Shown piece by piece: positions 8,118-12,878 of a stretch of 12,878 nt of DNA; the first letter of the stretch is position 1; every line of letters starts with the position of its first letter. The translations under genes were made by a program, and so were the position numbers. Under the pieces are notes generated by a model. It ran no database searches. It saw nothing but the letters and a program-made list of their open reading frames with translations, and was not told the DNA's origin. Source of the DNA: Bordetella parapertussis (GTDB lineage: Bacteria; Pseudomonadota; Gammaproteobacteria; Burkholderiales; SG8-39); NCBI GenBank assembly GCA_945906975.1, contig CAMDRY010000042.1, positions 1 to 12,878 on the forward strand, read 5' to 3'.

Positions 8118-8735
8118 ATGAACAAAGCGAACTCAGCCAGACCCGGCAAGGCGGTGGATGAAAGCGAAGACGAGGATTACGACGGTCCGAGCAAAAGCCA
8201 GGTCAAGCGCGACATGCTGGCCCTGCAGGCGCTTGGCACCGAAATCGTCGAATTGACCGATGCCAAGTTCGCCAGCATCGCGCCAATCCTGCCAGAAAAA
8301 CTGCTCATCGCCACCACCGATGCACGCAGCATCCGCGCCCACGGCGGCCGCAAGCGCCAGTTGCAATACATCGGCCGCCTGATGCGCGAAGTCGACCCCG
8401 AGCCGATACGCGATGCACTCGCCCTTTGGAAGCGCCATTCGCGCGAGCAGGCGGTTGAATTGCACCAACTCGAGAACTGGCGTGCGCGCCTGATCGCCGA
8501 GGAGGGCGCGCTGGCCGAATATGTTGCCCAACACCCGGGCACCGACACGCAGCGGCTGCGCGCGCTCATTCGCAACACGCGCGAGGAACAGGCGCGCGGC
8601 AAACCGCCCAAGTCCTACCGCGATCTGTTTCGCATGCTGCGCGACGCAAAACTCGCCGCCGACGGCCTGCACAACGACAGCGACCCCGAAACACCAACTG
8701 CAACCGGGCAGGACGATGAGCGCGATGAACGATGA
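8118..8735 (+). CDS. darP: DarP (YjgA/DUF615), 50S ribosomal subunit assembly factor
   Basis: DarP (formerly YjgA) associates with late 50S precursors and helps formation of the peptidyl-transferase centre region. The protein is 205 residues, slightly longer than E. coli's. An acidic N-terminus (ESEDEDYDGPSKSQVKRD) is followed by the family core: LQALGTEIVELTDAKFASI, GGRKRQLQYIGRLMR, HQLENWRARLI and KSYRDLFRMLRDA, all basic helical segments typical of an rRNA-binding protein. The ATG at 8118 is chosen because the SKSQVKRD motif needs a start before it and no better-placed start exists; there is no Shine-Dalgarno sequence. It overlaps mog by 11 bp and heads the + strand run to 10864. The divergent neighbour is pmbA. 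Confidence 0.95.
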   Translation: MNKANSARPGKAVDESEDEDYDGPSKSQVKRDMLALQALGTEIVELTDAKFASIAPILPEKLLIATTDARSIRAHGGRKRQLQYIGRLMREVDPEPIRDALALWKRHSREQAVELHQLENWRARLIAEEGALAEYVAQHPGTDTQRLRALIRNTREEQARGKPPKSYRDLFRMLRDAKLAADGLHNDSDPETPTATGQDDERDER

Positions 8736-9384
8736 ACTGGTGGTGGGCCTTGTCTCGATAAGCGACCGCGCCTCGGGCGGGGTCTACAAGGACGAGGGCA
8801 TTCCGGCGCTGGAAGAATGGTTCGGCCGGGCGCTCACATCGCCCTGGCGCACCGAAAAACGGCTCATTCCAGATGAGCAGCCGCTGATCGAATCAACGCT
8901 GGCCGAACTCGTTGACGAGCTCGGCTGCCATCTCGTCCTGACCACAGGTGGCACCGGGCCGGCGCTACGCGATGTCACGCCCGAAGCGACACTTGCCGTG
9001 GCCGACCGCCTGATGCCCGGTTTTGGCGAACAGATGCGCCAGATCAGCCTGAAATTTGTGCCCACCGCAATCTTGTCGCGCCAGGTGGCGGTAGTGCGCA
9101 AACGCGCGCTCATCATCAACCTGCCGGGCCAGCCAAAATCGATACGCGAGACGCTGGAAGGCCTCAAAGACGCCGATGGAAATGCTCTGCTGCCAGGCAT
9201 TTTCGCCGCGGTGCCCTATTGCATCGACCTCATCGGCGGCCCCTACATCGAAACCAATGAACAGGTGATCAAGGCTTTCCGGCCAAAGTCGGCCCTGCGG
9301 TCGGCAACCGGGTCCACTACGGGGGCCGCCACGGTGGCCACCACAGTGGCCACCACGGCCGCCGCAAAACCTCCGGCCCCCTAG
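8725..9384 (+). CDS. mog: Molybdopterin adenylyltransferase Mog, with low-complexity C-terminal extension
   Basis: Mog adenylates molybdopterin with ATP to prepare it for molybdate insertion by MoeA in molybdenum cofactor synthesis. The protein is 219 residues from ATG 8725, which aligns with the E. coli start (MN...GLVSISDRAS). Motifs are GLVSISDRASGGVY (8-21), the substrate-binding TTGGTGPALRDVTPEA (73-88), MPGFGEQMRQISL (97-109) and NLPGQPKSI (132-140). Another in-frame ATG at 8716 is 2 nt after AGGA, too close for normal initiation. After KAFRPKSALR (183-192), where relatives end, there is an unusual 27-residue tail rich in Thr/Ala/Val and encoded by short DNA repeats. It overlaps darP by 11 bp. 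No other Mo-cofactor gene is in the window. Confidence 0.96.
   Translation: MNDELVVGLVSISDRASGGVYKDEGIPALEEWFGRALTSPWRTEKRLIPDEQPLIESTLAELVDELGCHLVLTTGGTGPALRDVTPEATLAVADRLMPGFGEQMRQISLKFVPTAILSRQVAVVRKRALIINLPGQPKSIRETLEGLKDADGNALLPGIFAAVPYCIDLIGGPYIETNEQVIKAFRPKSALRSATGSTTGAATVATTVATTAAAKPPAP
9331..9360 (+). repeat. 12-bp tandem repeat in the mog 3' extension
   Basis: ACGGTGGCCACC (9331-9342) is followed by ACAGTGGCCACC (9343-9354) and a partial unit ACGGCC (9355-9360). Each full unit contains the palindrome GTGGCCAC. The array encodes TVATTVATTA in the Mog tail and could change length by replication slippage without a frameshift. Confidence 0.8.
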
Positions 9385-9389
9385 CGCCG

Positions 9390-10202
9390 ATGCTGTTATT
9401 GCTCAAACTGATACTGTCGCCCTCGTTGGTGGCGATGGTGACGCTCGCCGGCCGCCGCTGGGGGACGCATATCAGCGGCATGCTGGTAAGCCTGCCGGTA
9501 TCGGCCGGGCCGGTCTTGTTGTTTTTTGCGTTTGAACAGGGTAGCGGCTTTGCCGCGCACGCCGCGGTCGGGGCACTGGCCGGTCTGGTGGCCACGGCGG
9601 CCTATTTTCTCGTCTACGCCTGGGCCGCCATGCGCTATGGCTGGATGGTGTCGCTGCTGCTGGGCACGCTAAGCTACGCCGCCTGCACCGCTTTGTTGCT
9701 CGCCGTGCCCCTTGGTGCCGAAGTGGCCTTGCTGCTTGCTCTGGCGAGTTTCGCCCTGGTGCAACGGCTGCTCCCGCGCAGTCAGGGCACGGTCGCCATC
9801 GCGGCGGGCGTTTCGCGTCTTGACCTGCCGCTGCGCATGCTCGCTGCGGTATGCATCACCCTCGTACTGACCACCCTCGCGCAGTGGCTGGGGCCGCAAC
9901 TGTCGGGTCTGCTGACGCCCTTCCCGGTCGCCACCTCGGTCATCGCCTCATTCACGCTGGCGCAGCAGGGCAGGGTCGGCGCCCTTGCCTTCATCCGCGC
10001 GCTGAACGGCACGATGTACGGCTTTTGTATTTTTTGCTACGTTCTCGCCCTGACCCTGGAGCCGCCACAGCCGCAGACCATCGCGACGGCCTTTGCGCTG
10101 GCGATCGGCTTGCAACTTGCGCTGGGCACCCTGCTACATTTCGGCGCAAACCACATCGCGTCGATGAAATCAGCACGAACCAAACGGAGCCACACGGCAT
10201 GA
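9390..10202 (+). CDS. Polytopic membrane protein made of two GlpM-like halves
   Basis: This 270-residue integral inner-membrane protein has roughly eight hydrophobic segments and no recognised catalytic motif. The two halves resemble each other at a gap-free offset of 143 residues: ISGMLVSLPVS (28-38) with LSGLLTPFPVA (171-181), and FEQG (48-51) with AQQG (191-194). Each half recalls the small four-helix GlpM/DUF3147 membrane proteins (IAGLIPLFPTF...ERG pattern, from memory), so it is probably a duplicated and fused version. The function is unknown; GlpM has been linked to alginate production in Pseudomonas, but no such role is supported here. The start at 9390 lies 5 bp after the mog stop and lacks a Shine-Dalgarno site, so translational coupling is likely. 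Its stop overlaps the hydrolase start (ATGA, 10199-10202). Confidence 0.75.
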   Translation: MLLLLKLILSPSLVAMVTLAGRRWGTHISGMLVSLPVSAGPVLLFFAFEQGSGFAAHAAVGALAGLVATAAYFLVYAWAAMRYGWMVSLLLGTLSYAACTALLLAVPLGAEVALLLALASFALVQRLLPRSQGTVAIAAGVSRLDLPLRMLAAVCITLVLTTLAQWLGPQLSGLLTPFPVATSVIASFTLAQQGRVGALAFIRALNGTMYGFCIFCYVLALTLEPPQPQTIATAFALAIGLQLALGTLLHFGANHIASMKSARTKRSHTA

Positions 10203-10864
10203 GCACCTCCCGCCTCGAAACCATCGAAATTGAAACCGCGCCCTCGCCCAGCGCGAGCATCATCTGGCTGCACGGCCTTGGTGCCGACGGCAATGACTTC
10301 GCCCCTATCGTGCCCGAGATCGATCTGGGGGGCATCGCCGTGCGCTACGTGTTCCCGAATGCCCCGACCATGCCGGTGACCGTCAACAACGGCTATGTGA
10401 TGCGCGCCTGGTACGACATCGCCGACGCGGCAATCCGGCGCGAAGACGAAGCGGGGGTGCGCGCATCGCAAACCGCCATTGAAACCTTGATGAGCCGGGA
10501 AAAGACCCGCGGCATAGCGGCGAGGCGCATTGTTCTGGCGGGTTTTTCCCAGGGCGGGGCGATCGCCCTCTTTGCCGGCTTGCGCCACGCCGAGCGCATC
10601 GCCGGCATCATGGCACTGTCGACCTACGTGCCGCTGGCCGACAAACTCGCCGCCGAAGCACAGCCCATAAACCGCGACCTGCCGGTGTTCATGGCGCACG
10701 GCAGTGATGACACCGTGATCCCGATCACCCGCGCCGCGCAATCGCGCGCATTACTGGAACAACAGGGCTATGCGCTCGAGTGGCACCAATACCGCATGCC
10801 GCATTCAGTTTGCCCCGCGGAACTGGGGGACATCCAGGCCTGGCTGAGGAAGGTCTTGGCCTGA
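10199..10864 (+). CDS. Carboxylesterase/phospholipase-type alpha/beta-hydrolase
   Basis: This 221-residue cytoplasmic serine hydrolase belongs to the carboxylesterase/lysophospholipase (Abhydrolase_2) group and hydrolyses short-chain esters or acyl thioesters. The oxyanion-hole segment is IIWLHGLGADGNDF (21-34). The nucleophile is S117 in GFSQGG, the acid is D171 in HGSDDTVIP, and the base is H202 in MPHSVCPAEL, so the catalytic triad is complete. YVFPNAPTMPVTVNNGYVMRAWYDI (50-74) is typical of the group. Shine-Dalgarno GGAG (10186-10189) precedes the ATG by 9 nt. It is the last gene of the + strand run and overlaps the membrane-protein gene by 4 bp. The natural substrate cannot be deduced. 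Confidence 0.93.
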   Translation: MSTSRLETIEIETAPSPSASIIWLHGLGADGNDFAPIVPEIDLGGIAVRYVFPNAPTMPVTVNNGYVMRAWYDIADAAIRREDEAGVRASQTAIETLMSREKTRGIAARRIVLAGFSQGGAIALFAGLRHAERIAGIMALSTYVPLADKLAAEAQPINRDLPVFMAHGSDDTVIPITRAAQSRALLEQQGYALEWHQYRMPHSVCPAELGDIQAWLRKVLA

Positions 10865-10877
10865 AAGCAGTGAAAAA

Positions 10878-10938
10878 TGAAGGAGTGAAGGAGTGACAAA
10901 ACCCTGAGTCACCGCCCGTTCACTCATTCACTCATTCA
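10878..10938. repeat. Large imperfect inverted repeat between convergent genes
   Basis: TGAAGGAGTGAAGGAGTGA (10878-10896) and TCACTCATTCACTCATTCA (10920-10938) pair at 17 of 19 positions, around a 23-nt loop. Each arm is itself a tandem repeat of an 8-bp unit (GAAGGAGT twice; CACTCATT twice). It fills most of the gap between the convergent hydrolase and PilZ genes and may act as a terminator-like structure in both directions, although neither side has a T-run. Confidence 0.7.
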
Positions 10939-10952
10939 GGCCTTCACCCGCC

Positions 10953-12488
10953 CTACTCCGTATCGCGGATCATCTGGCGGAAACGCACCAACTCGTAGTC
11001 CTCGCCCCTCTCGACAACACCTATGGGCATCAGCACCAGGCTGAGACCATCCGTGTCGATTTCGAGGTTCTGCCCCGGCACCCAGGCGCCAGAGCGCAAC
11101 AGCACCATCGCCTCGCCGCTGGAGGCATGCGACAAGGGGGCAAGCAGGAGACCCAATTCGCTGGCTTCGTTGCCACCCGGCTGGCCGCTTGGCATGCGCA
11201 GGAGCACAATCGAGGCCGACTTGGCGATGGTCTGTATGCCCACCGAAGCCTGCTGCGGCTTATCCCGACTCAAACGGCGCAGCACGCCAACCACCCAATT
11301 TTTGCCACCTTCGGGCTGCAAGCCAAGCAGGCAACCGATTTTCAGCCAGTCGCCCTTGATCTGCGGAATCATCGCGCCAAACCCGCCGGCGCTGACGTTT
11401 TGCACAATCCAGCTCTCCTCCGCAGCCTCGTCGAAATCAAGCGTGCCTGCAGGCTCCAGCGCCCCCATCAAGCCGTCAAACCCATGGGTGACGACAAGCC
11501 GCGATTTGACCTGATGGCGCGGCGCCTTACGCTCGGGCGGCGATCTCGACCAGTAGATCGCAATATGCTCGAGCACATCGAGTACGGTCGATGGCTCGTA
11601 GGCGCCGCCGAGATTGACAGCAGAGGGCACGGCACCGGTCGATTTGATGATCTGCTGGACTTTTTCAATATCAGCCAGGCCGCTACCTGCGGAAAAATAG
11701 CGCAACATTGGCAGCGGCTGCGGCGGCTTGATCAGGCGCAGCGGCGCAACGCTGCCGGCCAGATCGACCCAATAGGCGCAGCCCTCGGTTTTCTCCAGCA
11801 GCACAAAACCTGGCGCGTAATGCGCCACCAGACGCTCCATCAACTCCGTCTCAAGCGGCAACAGGCTGTCTGGCGAAGAGGCGCTGAACATGACCGCCTT
11901 GAGAAATTCGATCTCCGCTGAAGACTCACCCGGCACGCCCGGATACACCTGCACCTTTGCCTTGGCAAACTTACGCGACTCGGCCAACGAGTAGATCTTG
12001 TAGAGGATGCCCCACAGCAAGGGATCCATCGGGCCGTAGCGGAACGACTGCCACTTGAGCTGCGCCGCGAGGGCGCGCATGGCGCGCACCGCCAACAAGG
12101 GCATCGTGTTCTTCAGCGCGTCACCGCCCTTGGCACCGGTGGCATACAGATCGATACAAGTGGCCAGCGACATCGCCGCCTGCCGCCAGTAAGCAAACAG
12201 CACGAGCCACAGACGGTTTTCCTGGAACTTGGAAGGGCGGATCGCGCCAAGGTAGTCGCGCGACAGCTTGCGCGCGTGCACCTGCGCCGACTCATCCAGT
12301 AGCAGCAGCAGTTGCGCCCGGTGTTCGGGCTTGAACCCCTCTGCGGCTCCCACAGATTCGAGCCAGCTTGTCAGCTCCTCGATGGCCTTGAAGGCGTCAT
12401 TGACCGGCACTTCCCCAAGGATGCGTTTCGCCTCCTTGAGATCGGCCATCGGATGATCGGGCTTACTTCTCCGGAACAGCTGCAGCAT
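10953..12488 (-). CDS. PilZ-domain (probable c-di-GMP-binding) protein with long uncharacterised N-terminal region
   Basis: This 511-residue protein has no signal peptide or membrane segment. A PilZ-type module lies at about 318-425: the arginine motif is RKAPR (R320 and R324) and the second motif is NVSAGG (N364, S366, G369), fitting RxxxR and (D/N)xSxxG for c-di-GMP binding. The first 310 residues are mostly helical and match no domain I can name. A last segment (about 440-505) looks like a beta-rich repeat of the C-terminal region. The start at 12488 has a good Shine-Dalgarno GGGAGG (12501-12496) 7 nt upstream, and a promoter 28 bp beyond it. The gene stands alone on its strand. By analogy it may couple c-di-GMP level to surface behaviour, but the output is unknown. 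Confidence 0.8.
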   Translation of the reverse strand: MLQLFRRSKPDHPMADLKEAKRILGEVPVNDAFKAIEELTSWLESVGAAEGFKPEHRAQLLLLLDESAQVHARKLSRDYLGAIRPSKFQENRLWLVLFAYWRQAAMSLATCIDLYATGAKGGDALKNTMPLLAVRAMRALAAQLKWQSFRYGPMDPLLWGILYKIYSLAESRKFAKAKVQVYPGVPGESSAEIEFLKAVMFSASSPDSLLPLETELMERLVAHYAPGFVLLEKTEGCAYWVDLAGSVAPLRLIKPPQPLPMLRYFSAGSGLADIEKVQQIIKSTGAVPSAVNLGGAYEPSTVLDVLEHIAIYWSRSPPERKAPRHQVKSRLVVTHGFDGLMGALEPAGTLDFDEAAEESWIVQNVSAGGFGAMIPQIKGDWLKIGCLLGLQPEGGKNWVVGVLRRLSRDKPQQASVGIQTIAKSASIVLLRMPSGQPGGNEASELGLLLAPLSHASSGEAMVLLRSGAWVPGQNLEIDTDGLSLVLMPIGVVERGEDYELVRFRQMIRDTE

Positions 12489-12515
12489 TGGATTCCCTCC
12501 CGAAGTCCGATGCGA

Positions 12516-12544
12516 AATACAATTCAGTGGCTAACGACATTCAA
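12516..12544 (-). promoter_or_regulatory. Sigma-70-like promoter of the PilZ gene
   Basis: On the - strand TTGAAT (12544-12539) and TGTATT (12521-12516) are 17 bp apart. Each matches its consensus (TTGACA, TATAAT) at four of six positions. The start would be near 12509, giving a leader of about 20 nt that contains the Shine-Dalgarno site. Confidence 0.4.
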
Positions 12545-12782
12545 TGGCGCTGACGCTGACACTGACGCTAAGCACAAGCAAGCCATCCACAACGCAGGGC
12601 CCGACTCGCCCCAGCTGAACCCTCGAACGGCCTGGACGCGCCTTGGCCGCCCCCTGGACGCCCTACGCCGCACGGAGCCCGTTTGCACTGCAAGCACAGA
12701 GCATAGAACGCAGAACAAAAACCGTAAAGCAGGGTTGCCCCGCCACGCGCCGGTTTGTAAAACCATACGCGGGCGTAGAGAT
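12545..12782. other. Gene-less stretch with short hexamer repeat
   Basis: No open frame here has protein-like composition or a ribosome site. GCTGAC occurs at 12549-12554 and 12555-12560 and is followed by the variants ACTGAC (12561-12566) and GCTAAG (12567-12572). A small hairpin pairs GGTTT (12752-12756) with AAACC (12760-12764). Nothing else is recognised. Confidence 0.5.
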
Positions 12783-12810
12783 TGGTGCCGATGACCGGAA
12801 TCGAACCAAT
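12783..12810 (-). pseudogene. 3' fragment of a tRNA gene (probably tRNA-Thr): T-arm, acceptor strand and CCA
   Basis: Read on the - strand: T-stem ATTGG (12810-12806), T-loop TTCGATT (12805-12799), T-stem CCGGT (12798-12794), acceptor 3' strand CATCGGC (12793-12787), then ACCA (12786-12783). A complete tRNA would need GCCGATG about 76 nt upstream, near 12852-12858, plus D and anticodon arms; none of these is present. The GCCGAT acceptor end with discriminator A is common in tRNA-Thr. A lone 3' end of this extent is what integration of an island into a tRNA gene leaves at one border. The CCA and its flank also form a 9-bp inverted repeat with the sequence before the T-loop: GAGATTGGT (12778-12786) and ACCAATCTC (12805-12813). 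Confidence 0.6.
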
Positions 12811-12816
12811 CTCAGG

Positions 12817-12859
12817 GCGCTGTTAAGCCTCTGACGAATAACAATAATATCAACAGCGC
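12817..12859. repeat. 8-bp inverted repeat next to the tRNA fragment
   Basis: GCGCTGTT (12817-12824) and AACAGCGC (12852-12859) are perfect inverted copies separated by 27 bp of AT-rich sequence (CGAATAACAATAATAT lies within it). The AT content stands out against the GC-rich neighbourhood. It could be a protein-binding site at an element end, or chance. Confidence 0.45.
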
Positions 12860-12878
12860 TTTCAGAACACAAGCCGAG

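Noticed and set aside
8521..8724. Extended N-terminus of mog inside darP
   Set aside because: This part is the darP sequence read in another frame. Mog homology begins at the ATG at 8725.
12312..12834. Small open frames on both strands in the right-end region (for example 12643-12834, ending in GADDRNRTNLRA)
   Set aside because: Composition is not protein-like and there is no ribosome site. The DRNRT string is simply the antisense translation of a tRNA T-arm.
12783..12858. A complete tRNA on the - strand at the right end
   Set aside because: Only the T-arm, acceptor 3' strand and CCA are present. The expected GCCGATG at the 5' end and the D and anticodon arms are missing.
12817..12859. Integron attC site (GTTAAGC at 12822-12828 fits GTTRRRY)
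   Set aside because: No matching RYYYAAC partner, no imperfect-palindrome body, and no integrase or cassette genes.

Overview
The window looks like ordinary chromosome from a GC-rich betaproteobacterium. The reasons are the pmbA / darP(yjgA) / mog neighbourhood, the protein styles (TakP-type TRAP binding protein, PilZ protein with a long N-terminal region) and the GC-rich codon use. Genus cannot be fixed from sequence reading alone; Rhodocyclales or Burkholderiales-like is an inference. No transposase, phage gene, CRISPR array or rRNA is visible. The only trace of a possible mobile-element boundary is a tRNA 3'-end fragment at the far right.

Layout. (1) 1-3660: a TRAP transporter. The small permease (5' end outside the window) and an unusually long large permease are translationally coupled on the + strand. 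The periplasmic binding protein, a TakP-like Tat substrate, lies convergently on the - strand, and a perfect 15-bp hairpin between them can serve as terminator in both directions. The region upstream of dctP holds nested inverted repeats around a TATAAT box, so it is a candidate operator. (2) 3700-6650: a + strand run of a 2-oxoglutarate/Fe(II) oxygenase, a TPR protein with a GT-B-like glycosyltransferase domain, and an FkbM methyltransferase. The last two overlap by ATGA. The combination could modify a protein or glycan by hydroxylation, glycosylation and methylation; this is inference. (3) 6713-8059 (-): pmbA, with its own terminator. (4) 8118-10864: a + strand run of darP, mog, a duplicated GlpM-like membrane protein and an alpha/beta-hydrolase. 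Genes overlap or nearly touch, so they are probably cotranscribed. (5) 10953-12488 (-): a PilZ-domain protein with a recognisable promoter and Shine-Dalgarno site. (6) 12489-12878: no convincing gene. It holds short repeats and the 3' end (T-arm, acceptor strand, CCA) of a tRNA, probably tRNA-Thr, whose 5' two-thirds is missing.

The most useful leads are the oxygenase-glycosyltransferase-FkbM cassette, the internal duplication in the membrane protein, the dctP operator-like repeats, and the tRNA remnant as a possible attachment site. None of them proves a new system.
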